Source: Salinisphaeraceae bacterium UBA4764 (lineage in GTDB: Bacteria; Pseudomonadota; Gammaproteobacteria; Nevskiales; Salinisphaeraceae). Taken from it: DNA of 28,051 nucleotides. A model generated the notes under the pieces. That model saw only the letters and a program-made list of their open reading frames with translations. It ran no database searches and was not told where the DNA came from. A program made the position numbers and the translations under genes. The stretch lies in assembly GCA_002403445.1 (NCBI GenBank), contig DHHU01000080.1:34169-62219 (forward strand), written 5' to 3'. Position 1 is the stretch's first letter, and each line of letters opens with the position of its first letter. Positions 16,237-22,817 of this stretch are shown in pieces.

Positions 16237-18027
16237 ATGGCACAAGAAATCAAGGTTCCCGACATTGGCGATTTCGACTCGGTCGAGGTCATTGAGATTC
16301 TCGTGTCCGCTGGCGACACGGTCGAACAAGAACAGGCTCTGATCACGCTGGAATCCGACAAGGCCACGTTGGAAGTGCCCTCCACTGTTGCCGGGACGAT
16401 TAGTGAAATGACGGTCTCAGAAGGTGACACGGTTTCCGAAGGCGATGTGATTGGCAGAATCGAAGTGGCTGAAAAACAAGACGAGAGTCAGGCGGCCGGG
16501 GCGTCACAATCCGAGCCCGCCGGCTCAGCGCAACGGCCTTCCCAAGCCGAGCAGACAGCCGCTTCCAAGCAGAACAGCCGAGCCACCGCCAACGGCTCAT
16601 CCGAATCTACGGATGACCATCCCTACGACTGCGACGTGCTAGTACTCGGTTCCGGTCCGGGTGGCTATTCGGCCGCCTTCCGTGCTGCCGACATGGGACT
16701 GAACGTCACGCTAGTCGAGCGCCATGGTGTCTTGGGCGGTGTGTGTCTTAACGTTGGCTGTATCCCGTCCAAGGCCCTGCTTCATTCCGCAAAGGTCATC
16801 GAAGACGCCGCGAACATGGCCAAAAACGGGGTGACGTTTGGCGACCCAAGCATCGACCTGGCCAAGCTCATGGAATACAAGCAGTCGGTCATTGACCAGT
16901 TGACCGGCGGGCTCAGGACCATGGCCAGCAAACGCAAGGTCAACGTCGTACACGGTAATGGCACGTTTACCGATGCGCATACATTATCAATCGACGGCAA
17001 CGACGATGTGCAGCAGATCACCTTCAACAACGCCATCATCGCCGTGGGCTCCGAACCGGTTATGCTGCCTAACTTGCCGGAAGATTCCCGCATATGGGAT
17101 TCGGAAGCGGCACTGTCACCTGACGAGGTGCCCAATTCCATGCTCCTGATCGGGGGAGGCATTATTGGCGTTGAAATCGCCAATATCTATGCCGCTCACG
17201 GTACAACCGTGGACATCGTCGAAATGACTGATGGCTTGCTGCCGGGCGCCGACCGTGACCTAGTCAAACCGCTTGCCAAGCACATGCAAAATCGATGCGA
17301 CAACATCTGGCTGTCAAGCAAGGTCACGGACGTCAAAGCCAACAAGACAGCGCTCAAGGTCAGCTTCGAAGGCAAGGAAACGCCCGAAACGAAAGAATAC
17401 GACCGCGTCCTCGTGGCCGTGGGCCGCAGACCCAACGGCGCCAAGGTCGGCGCGGAGTCTGCCGGCGTCAAAGTGGGCGATCGCGGTTTCATTCCGGTGG
17501 ACAAGCAGTGCCGTACCAACATCGACAACATCTTCGCCATCGGCGACGTTTCAGGCGAACCGCAACTCGCCCACCGGGCTACGCATCAGGGCAAAGTGGC
17601 TGCCGAATGCTGTGCCGGTGAAAAGTCTGCGTTCGATGCCAAGGTCATTCCATCTGTAGTCTACACTGATCCGGAAGTTGCCTGGACCGGCGTCACCGAA
17701 ACACAGGCTAAGGCCGAGGGCATCGAGTACAACAAGGGCGCCTTCCCTTGGGCCGCTAATGGTCGAGCCATCGGCCTCGACGCTACCGATGGCAACACCA
17801 AGATCCTGTTCGACAAAGATACCGGCCGGGCCATCGGGGCCGGCGCTGTCGGTCCCGGTGCCGGCGACCTCATCGCCGAGCTGGGCTTGGCCATCGAGAT
17901 GGGTGCCGACGCGCACGATATCGGCCTAACGATTCACCCACATCCAACACTGGCTGAAACTGTCGGCATGGCGGCCGAAGCTGCAGCCGGCACTCTCACC
18001 GATCTCTATATGCCGAAAAACAAGTAA
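16237..18027 (+). CDS. lpdA: Dihydrolipoamide dehydrogenase with fused N-terminal lipoyl domain (E3)
   Basis: E3 is an FAD flavoprotein that reoxidises dihydrolipoyl groups of the complex with NAD. The 596 residues start with a full lipoyl domain (about 1-80, K42 in LESDKATLEVP), then a Ser/Gln/Ala-rich linker (about 81-127). The E3 proper follows, with FAD-binding VLVLGSGPGGYSAAF, the redox disulfide GGVCLNVGCIPSK (C170 and C175) and an NAD-binding LLIGGGIIGVEIANIY. It also has NIFAIGDVSGEPQLAHRA and a C-terminal HPHPTLAE containing the catalytic His/Glu pair. The common E3 is about 475 residues, and the lipoyl fusion accounts for the extra length. Such fusions are known in some proteobacteria. 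The gene lies 55 bp after aceF, and I see no clear Shine-Dalgarno before ATG 16237. Confidence 0.97.
   Translation: MAQEIKVPDIGDFDSVEVIEILVSAGDTVEQEQALITLESDKATLEVPSTVAGTISEMTVSEGDTVSEGDVIGRIEVAEKQDESQAAGASQSEPAGSAQRPSQAEQTAASKQNSRATANGSSESTDDHPYDCDVLVLGSGPGGYSAAFRAADMGLNVTLVERHGVLGGVCLNVGCIPSKALLHSAKVIEDAANMAKNGVTFGDPSIDLAKLMEYKQSVIDQLTGGLRTMASKRKVNVVHGNGTFTDAHTLSIDGNDDVQQITFNNAIIAVGSEPVMLPNLPEDSRIWDSEAALSPDEVPNSMLLIGGGIIGVEIANIYAAHGTTVDIVEMTDGLLPGADRDLVKPLAKHMQNRCDNIWLSSKVTDVKANKTALKVSFEGKETPETKEYDRVLVAVGRRPNGAKVGAESAGVKVGDRGFIPVDKQCRTNIDNIFAIGDVSGEPQLAHRATHQGKVAAECCAGEKSAFDAKVIPSVVYTDPEVAWTGVTETQAKAEGIEYNKGAFPWAANGRAIGLDATDGNTKILFDKDTGRAIGAGAVGPGAGDLIAELGLAIEMGADAHDIGLTIHPHPTLAETVGMAAEAAAGTLTDLYMPKNK
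16252..16473 (+). repeat. Lipoyl-domain repeat, copy 3 (lpdA N-terminus)
   Basis: This is the third copy of the 74-codon lipoyl unit, carried by E3 rather than E2. It aligns without gaps with the two aceF units, starting KVPDIGDFDSVE and ending near SEGDVIGRIEVAE. Confidence 0.85.
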
Positions 18028-18051
18028 TTCCTTAGCCACAAATTATCGAGG

Positions 18052-18074
18052 AAAGCCGACTTAATGTTGGCTTT
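18052..18074 (+). terminator. Candidate terminator of the pdh operon
   Basis: The stem AAAGCCGAC (18052-18060) pairs with GTTGGCTTT (18066-18074), 9 bp with one G-U pair and a 5-nt loop, 24 bp after the lpdA stop. It is followed by AAAATTT rather than a long U-run. Its A/T-ended arms would also let it act on the convergent minus-strand gene that ends at 18162. The rest of the 18028-18161 gap shows nothing else. Confidence 0.5.
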
Positions 18075-18161
18075 AAAATTTAGTCACGAGTGTATGTAAT
18101 TAGTGCGTCGCGCTATATTTAGCAGCGGCTCATATCCACACTTTATTCGAACAACGTGCTT

Positions 18162-19100
18162 TCACCACGCCATGACGATTGCGGTAGTGATTAGCAGTGC
18201 CATGGTCTGGTGAAAGGCCACGACCGTACCGGGTGCCTTGGGCTTAAGGTTGACGGCGTGGAACACGCCAAAGCCGACCGCTGTCTGGGTCACGGCCAGA
18301 AGGAATGCGACCGGATAAGCTGGCATCGTCCAGCCCAAGATACCAACCACCAGAAGCGCCGAAAGGCCATGCACCGCAAACACCCACTGGGCCGGTTTTT
18401 CGGGCTTGTAGAAGGAACCGATCGGCTGTCCGAATCCCCGATGGCCGGTGACCATGCCGCCCATGAAGATGGCGAACAGGATCGAACGGATTGGATCGAC
18501 GCTGGCGACGTAGCTAACGATCGACATCGACGGGTGAGCGAGTTCGATCAGGTAGGTGATTAGAACGCCATAAGCAAGCAAACCGTGAGTCCCGTGAACA
18601 AAAGCTGGCGCACGACCGGCCAGAACATACAACGTACCCATTCCGAACAGCGCGGTAGCCACAATCAGGCCAAGACCAAAGAAATTCTGTGAAACGGGGT
18701 CGATGACGGCCAGCGCCACGGCGACCAGCCCCACCAGCGTAGCGACCAGACGGTGAGCGGCTTCTGGATCCCCCGCCAGAGTCAACACTACGATATTTTT
18801 GGTATATGGCCACTGGGTACCAAGCGCTAGTCCAAAGCCGTAACTTTCCACGGTGCTGCCGAGCAGGATGAGGATAGCGGCGAACACGACTTCGGAGACC
18901 AGCAGGCCATTAGCAATAGCGCCCAGACCGCCTGCTTCGCTATTGAGAGCCGTGGCGGCACCAAGCGCGACCGCGAGCGCCAGCAACATGCCGATGCCGG
19001 CGCCCACAGAACGAACGAGCCAATTAAATTCACCTTCGACGACGTGATTGTTGTCGGCATCGGCTTCAGGAGCAACTCCCGGACGTGGTGTTGAGGCCAT
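18162..19100 (-). CDS. Multi-span membrane protein with heme A synthase-like (CtaA/COX15) histidine layout
   Basis: This 312-residue protein has eight or so predicted membrane helices and a 27-residue polar N-tail. I chose ATG 19100, which follows GAGAAG at good spacing, over an open frame reaching 19142. I do not recognise it firmly. Histidines fall at or near helix starts: H116 in EAAHRLVATLVG, H169/H172 in FVHGTHGLLAYG, H243 in FAVHGLSALL, and H281/H297 with FHQTMALL at the end. EAAHRLVA followed by a long helix and a terminal HQ helix recall CtaA/COX15, where four helix histidines in two repeated four-helix bundles bind heme. Spacing here (116 to 172, 243 to 297) is also repeat-like. The TM1-2 substrate-loop sequence of CtaA is not evident. 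It may be a b-type heme membrane protein. No cox genes are nearby. Confidence 0.6.
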   Translation of the reverse strand: MASTPRPGVAPEADADNNHVVEGEFNWLVRSVGAGIGMLLALAVALGAATALNSEAGGLGAIANGLLVSEVVFAAILILLGSTVESYGFGLALGTQWPYTKNIVVLTLAGDPEAAHRLVATLVGLVAVALAVIDPVSQNFFGLGLIVATALFGMGTLYVLAGRAPAFVHGTHGLLAYGVLITYLIELAHPSMSIVSYVASVDPIRSILFAIFMGGMVTGHRGFGQPIGSFYKPEKPAQWVFAVHGLSALLVVGILGWTMPAYPVAFLLAVTQTAVGFGVFHAVNLKPKAPGTVVAFHQTMALLITTAIVMAW

Positions 19101-19120
19101 AAGTCTTCTCGGTGTTAAAT

Positions 19121-19193
19121 GCTGACTAAGTATAAACGGCAAATGCGAACGGGTCAGCGTGCATCACGTGACACTATGCTGACCCATAGTCAG
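19121..19193 (-). promoter_or_regulatory. Promoter with four CTGAC/GTCAG half-sites and nested palindromes
   Basis: Read on the minus strand, CTGACC (plus 19152-19157) and TATACT (plus 19129-19134), spaced 17 bp, form a good sigma-70 promoter for the membrane-protein gene. Half-sites lie at plus 19121-19126 (GCTGAC), 19153-19158 (GTCAGC), 19178-19183 (GCTGAC) and 19189-19193 (GTCAG). GGGTCAGC (19151-19158) and GCTGACCC (19178-19185) are perfect inverted arms, and the 8-bp palindrome TCACGTGA (19164-19171) lies at their centre. One arm overlaps the -35 element, as expected of an operator. Confidence 0.5.
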
Positions 19194-19227
19194 TTACGCC
19201 GCGTTCGGCGCGCTGGTTGCATGTTCT

Positions 19228-20124
19228 TTACTCGTTAGCCACGCCATGCGGCACATGGCCAGCGGCCACGCTCGCCGAAGCAGTGTCGACGTGCGTGGTC
19301 TGGTCGTCAAAGAAAATATCCGCGCCGAAGGCCGCCAGAAAATCTGCCTTGGGCTTACCCCCCAGAAACAGGGCTTCGTCGATCCGGATATGCCAGGCGC
19401 GCAGGGTTCGGATGACCCGTTCATGGGCAGGTGCACTGCGCGAAGTCACCAGAGCCGTGCGAATCGGGCAATCGGCCGGATCGTATTCGGCTTGTATCCC
19501 GTTGAGTGCCTCCAGAAACGACTTGAAAGGGCCACCCGGCAGCGGTTGTCCGGCCGCTTCGGACTCGCTGGCGGTAAATGCATCCAGCCCTTGTTCCTTG
19601 AAAATCCGCTCGGCGTCGTCCGAGAACAACACCGCATCACCGTCGAAAGCGATCTTGAGTGGCCCCGTCGCTCCCTCGTCGCGATGGGCGTGACCAGGCA
19701 CGATGCGGGCGGCGGCACAGCCGGCTTCGAGCGCTGAACGCACATCATCCGATTCGGCTGAAACGAACAGATCGGCCCCGAATGCACCTACATAGCGATA
19801 GGGCGAATCACCGCTGGTAAATGCCGCGCGTGTGATCGGCAAACCATGCTGGGCGATCGAATTGAACACCCGCAAACCCGTATCGGCACTATTGCGCGAT
19901 AGCAGGATCACTTCCACGCGTTCGTGGTCGGCCGTGTTCAATGCCAGCAATTTGCGCACCAGCTCGAAAGCAGTCCCGGGTTCGAGCACCTTATTTTCGT
20001 GCTCAATCTGATAGTTGCAGTAGGCATCGCGACCCTCGCGCTCGAAAACTCGATGGCTGGCCTCGAGATCGAACAGGGCCCTTGAGGAGATGCCGACAAC
20101 GAGTTTGTCATCCGTGTGAATCAT
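19228..20124 (-). CDS. Cytosolic-type 5'-nucleotidase (PF06189-like)
   Basis: This 298-residue protein of the 5'-nucleotidase family related to eukaryotic cytosolic 5'-nucleotidase I is expected to release phosphate from nucleoside monophosphates. Recognisable conserved segments are VVGISSRALFDLEASHRVFE at the N-terminus, LEPGTAFELVRKLLALN, VEVILLSRNSADTGLRVFNS, LPITRAAFTSGDSPYRYVGA and ADLFVSAESDDVRSALEAG. Others are IAFDGDAVLFSDDAERIF (a HAD-like acidic motif), then a late FLGGKPKADFLAAFGADIFFDDQ. ATG 20124 is preferred over a TTG at 20172, because the latter lies against the T-run of a terminator. A TACAAT -10 ends 6 bp before this ATG and no Shine-Dalgarno is visible, so the mRNA may be leaderless. 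It stands alone, downstream of the lysR terminator. Confidence 0.85.
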   Translation of the reverse strand: MIHTDDKLVVGISSRALFDLEASHRVFEREGRDAYCNYQIEHENKVLEPGTAFELVRKLLALNTADHERVEVILLSRNSADTGLRVFNSIAQHGLPITRAAFTSGDSPYRYVGAFGADLFVSAESDDVRSALEAGCAAARIVPGHAHRDEGATGPLKIAFDGDAVLFSDDAERIFKEQGLDAFTASESEAAGQPLPGGPFKSFLEALNGIQAEYDPADCPIRTALVTSRSAPAHERVIRTLRAWHIRIDEALFLGGKPKADFLAAFGADIFFDDQTTHVDTASASVAAGHVPHGVANE

Positions 20125-20130
20125 GACGCT

Positions 20131-20136
20131 ATTGTA
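20131..20136 (-). promoter_or_regulatory. Putative -10 of the 5'-nucleotidase gene
   Basis: On the minus strand this reads TACAAT and ends 6 bp before ATG 20124. A weak TCGTCC lies at the -35 distance (17-bp spacer). Transcription would begin at or within a base or two of the start codon. Confidence 0.35.
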
Positions 20137-20174
20137 GCGCTGGCATTCGGTATGGACGACAGAGCCGTCCAAAC

Positions 20175-20203
20175 AAAAAGGCGACTGCCCGAAGACAGCC
20201 GCC
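20175..20203 (-). terminator. Strong intrinsic terminator with UUCG loop
   Basis: Read on the minus strand, GGCGGCTG pairs with CAGTCGCC (8 bp, one G-U), extended by U-G and C-G pairs that close a UUCG tetraloop, followed by TTTTTGTTT. It lies between lysR and the 5'-nucleotidase gene, so it should end lysR transcription and insulate the nucleotidase gene. Confidence 0.85.
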
Positions 20204-20218
20204 CAGCATTATCAAAAC

Positions 20219-20239
20219 TTGGTTTCAACAAAGAACCAA
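20219..20239 (-). terminator. Weak second hairpin upstream of the main terminator
   Basis: The perfect 6-bp arms TTGGTT (20219-20224) and AACCAA (20234-20239) have a 9-nt loop. On the minus strand a GTTTTGAT follows. It may be an auxiliary terminator in tandem with the one at 20175-20203. Confidence 0.3.
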
Positions 20240-20266
20240 AATTTTATTGTGCGCCAGGCAAAGGTT

Positions 20267-20319
20267 AGTGAGTACAGGCGGGACCTCGTTCCCTTAGCAA
20301 GTGAGTACAGGATCTGTAC
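20267..20319. repeat. Direct repeat AGTGAGTACAGG x2 and adjoining palindrome
   Basis: Identical 12-mers AGTGAGTACAGG occur at 20267-20278 and 20300-20311, 33 bp apart (about three helical turns). The second runs into a perfect palindrome GTACAG-GAT-CTGTAC (20305-20319). They lie in the 3' untranslated region of lysR, with no gene start nearby. The role is unknown. Confidence 0.5.
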
Positions 20320-20371
20320 AGCCCTTTTACCCATCCGTTTGCCGTTCAATTTCCTATGATATGAGAGCGAA

Positions 20372-21274
20372 TCATCCTTGATTTAATGTCGCCGTTTGCT
20401 CGAGCACCAGATCACGCAAACCTGCCGCGGCCGGCAAGAGCTCCCGTCCGGCCAAACTTAACAACCCGAGCTCGCGTTGAATCACGGGTCTATTAAGAGG
20501 GCAAAAGCACAACTCGTTGGCCTCATCGACTAGAGCGAGCTGCGGTAGTATCGCTGCGCCCAAACCAGCCCGGATCAGCGCCAGAATTGAGGTCATGTTG
20601 GAAACAGAATAATGGGTTGCCGCTTGGACAATGGTTTCGGCTTGGGTGCCTTTAAGTAGACGCGTGGTGAAATTGCCGATCAGGCGATAGTCTGAAAGAT
20701 CGGCCCAATTGAGCGTGCGCGGTGCTTGGGCCGCTCCCAGAATTGGATGGTCGCGGCGACATACCAGCCCCATCCGATCTTCCATCAGTGGCTCGAAATT
20801 GAGAGCAGGATCCGGCTCTGCCAAGCTCGCTATTCCCAGTTCGACCTGACCATTTGTAACCATTGCCTGAACATTGGGGGCGTTATCGTCGCTTAGCGTT
20901 AAATTAACTTCGGGATAGCGTGCCTCAAATATGGTCAGCAGCAGCGGTATCAGGCGGGTTGCAACGGATGGAACCGCCGCTAGTCTTACGTCGCCGAACC
21001 GACCTTCACTAATCGCCGTGATCTCTCTGAGCGTCCGATTATGCAATTCGACCAATTGCCGGACGCGTGGCAAACAGAACACGCCGAAAGCGGTGAGCTG
21101 AACGGCTTTCCGATTGGGTTCAAACAGCGGTTGACCAAGTTTGTTTTCAAGTTGCCGGATTGAGAGTGATATAGCTGGCTGGGTTCGATGCACGTGCTCG
21201 GCCGCCAAATGAAAATTGCCGTAATCCGCCACTAATAAGAAGTGGTTCAATTGTTGAATACTGGCATCGACCAT
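20372..21274 (-). CDS. LysR-family transcriptional regulator
   Basis: This 300-residue LysR-type regulator is probably the local controller of the divergent aldehyde dehydrogenase-BCCT operon. The N-terminal winged helix-turn-helix reads LNHFLLVADYGNFHLAAEHV, then HRTQPAISLSIRQLENKLGQ and PLFEPNRKAVQLTAFG (about residues 8-70). It is followed by the linker helix and an effector-binding domain with VRLAAVPSVATRLIPLLL, GQVELGIASLAEPDP and LALIRAGLGAAILPQLALVD. Start ATG 21274 gives the standard short N-terminus. A 20-bp AT-rich palindrome in the 94-bp divergent region is a likely binding site. LysR proteins typically activate the divergent operon in response to a pathway compound and repress themselves. 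Identity of the ligand is unknown. Confidence 0.95.
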   Translation of the reverse strand: MVDASIQQLNHFLLVADYGNFHLAAEHVHRTQPAISLSIRQLENKLGQPLFEPNRKAVQLTAFGVFCLPRVRQLVELHNRTLREITAISEGRFGDVRLAAVPSVATRLIPLLLTIFEARYPEVNLTLSDDNAPNVQAMVTNGQVELGIASLAEPDPALNFEPLMEDRMGLVCRRDHPILGAAQAPRTLNWADLSDYRLIGNFTTRLLKGTQAETIVQAATHYSVSNMTSILALIRAGLGAAILPQLALVDEANELCFCPLNRPVIQRELGLLSLAGRELLPAAAGLRDLVLEQTATLNQG

Positions 21275-21328
21275 TAAAAAGTTTAATCAAAAAATAAAAA
21301 AAATAAAATAGACTAATCACATTTGCGG

Positions 21329-21348
21329 TTTTAATCTTGAAATTAAAA
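21329..21348. promoter_or_regulatory. Candidate LysR operator (20-bp palindrome)
   Basis: TTTTAAT (21329-21335) and ATTAAAA (21342-21348) are perfect 7-bp inverted arms around CTTGAA. The site contains T-N11-A spacing as in LysR boxes and sits 21 bp before the aldehyde dehydrogenase ATG and 54 bp before the lysR ATG. The whole 21275-21368 gap is strongly AT-rich and includes a long A-tract, as in many divergent promoters. Confidence 0.55.
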
Positions 21349-21368
21349 TATCTATCGCGCTGTTCGTT

Positions 21369-22817
21369 ATGGTCGCAAATCCCTATTCCAATTACATCAA
21401 TGGCACTTGGCAGTCTGGCACCACAGTTATTGACAATATTAATCCAGCAAATACCGAGGATTTAATAGGCCACTACGCTGCGGCCGACGCCCATCAGATT
21501 ACTGAAGCGATCCAAGCGGCAAACGCCGCGCAACCGACTTGGGCAGCAACCGGGCCGGAAACTCGATACGCAGCTTTGATGCGCATCGGTGAAACCTTGA
21601 AGTCACGCAGTGCCGAACTCGGCCAAGAGTTGTCACGGGAAGAAGGCAAACCACTAGCCGAAGGCAAAGCTGAAGTCTTTCGCGCGGGTCAGTTTTTTAC
21701 TTATTACGCCGCCGAGGCGCACCGATTGAGCGGGGACCGCATCGATTCGGTGCGGCCAAATATAGAAGTCGACACGCGCCGGGAGCCTGTCGGAACGGTG
21801 GGCATCATTAGCCCGTGGAACTTCCCCTTGGCTACGGCGGTTTGGAAGATCGCACCGGCGCTGGTCTATGGCAATGCGGTGGTTTGGAAGCCCTCGGAGG
21901 AAGTGCCGCACAGCGCTTGGGCACTTGCCGATATCATCAGCAACGAGAACGCGCTTTCAAACGGCGAGTTCAATCTGGTGAATGGCACTGGCCCGACAGC
22001 CGGTCAGGCGTTGGTCGAATCGCCTTGGCTTGATGCCATCAGTTTTACAGGTTCACTTGAAGTCGGCAGCCATGTGCTGGCTACTGCGGCGAAAAACCGT
22101 GTCGCTGTCCAGCTCGAGATGGGGAGCAAAAATCCCCTGGTGATCATGGAGGATGCCGATATCGAGACAGCCGTGAGCGCCGCCATCGCGGGTGGCTATT
22201 CAGGCTCAGGTCAGAAATGCACCGCCTCATCGCGTCTGATCGTGCACGACGCAATCCACGAACAATTTGTTGATGAGCTGGTCAAGCGTCTTCGATCCAT
22301 GACAGTAGGAGATCCAATCGCTGACGAGGCCCAGATCGGGCCAATCATCAACCAGAATCAACTCGAGCGCATCGAAGCTTATCTAACGATCGGTGAACAG
22401 GCGGGTGCCACGCGCCGCTGTGGCGGCCAACGAGTTAGCCGAGAAACGCCTGGACACTTTTTATCACCGGCCCTTCTCACTGAGACACGCAATGACATGC
22501 AAGTGAATCGAGACGAGATTTTTGGCCCGGTTGCCTGCGTCATCCGTGTCAATGACTTCGAGGAAGCCGTGGCGATAGCCAACGACACTGATTATGGCCT
22601 GACATCTGGCATCGTGACAGAGTCTCTTCGCTATGCGACAGAGTTCCGCAGGCGCTCTGCGTCGGGCTGTGTGATGGTCAATCTGCCGACGGCGGGTACG
22701 GATTACCATGTGCCATTCGGCGGACGCGGTGCCTCAAGTTTCGGTCCGAGTGAGCAGGGTCAGTCCGCTCGCGATTTTTACACTAAAATCAAGACAAGTT
22801 ATGTCCGCATTGGCTGA
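21369..22817 (+). CDS. Aldehyde dehydrogenase (alpha-ketoglutarate semialdehyde dehydrogenase-like)
   Basis: This 482-residue NAD(P)-dependent aldehyde dehydrogenase has a complete catalytic set: N151 in SPWNFPLATAVWK, E250 in QLEMGSKNPLV, and nucleophile C284 in GQKCTASSRLIV. The coenzyme loop SFTGSLEVGSHV and the C-terminal EIFGPVACVI are also present. Near the C-terminus VNLPTAGTDYHVPFGG, then SFGPSEQGQSARDFYTKIKT, resembles the 2,5-dioxovalerate (alpha-ketoglutarate semialdehyde) dehydrogenase group more than betaine aldehyde or succinate semialdehyde dehydrogenases. That subgroup call is from memory of motifs and is an inference. It is the first gene of the operon divergent from lysR, and its end overlaps the next gene's likely start by 17 bp. 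It probably oxidises an aldehyde made from the transported compound. Confidence 0.92.
   Translation: MVANPYSNYINGTWQSGTTVIDNINPANTEDLIGHYAAADAHQITEAIQAANAAQPTWAATGPETRYAALMRIGETLKSRSAELGQELSREEGKPLAEGKAEVFRAGQFFTYYAAEAHRLSGDRIDSVRPNIEVDTRREPVGTVGIISPWNFPLATAVWKIAPALVYGNAVVWKPSEEVPHSAWALADIISNENALSNGEFNLVNGTGPTAGQALVESPWLDAISFTGSLEVGSHVLATAAKNRVAVQLEMGSKNPLVIMEDADIETAVSAAIAGGYSGSGQKCTASSRLIVHDAIHEQFVDELVKRLRSMTVGDPIADEAQIGPIINQNQLERIEAYLTIGEQAGATRRCGGQRVSRETPGHFLSPALLTETRNDMQVNRDEIFGPVACVIRVNDFEEAVAIANDTDYGLTSGIVTESLRYATEFRRRSASGCVMVNLPTAGTDYHVPFGGRGASSFGPSEQGQSARDFYTKIKTSYVRIG

Noticed and set aside
20125..20172. Upstream extension of the 5'-nucleotidase to TTG 20172
   Set aside because: It would start in the T-run of the terminator and upstream of the likely promoter. 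ATG 20124 matches the family's N-terminus.
21275..21310. A-rich tract as an insertion or transposon end
   Set aside because: There is no flanking target duplication or terminal inverted repeat. AT-rich tracts are usual in divergent LysR promoter regions.
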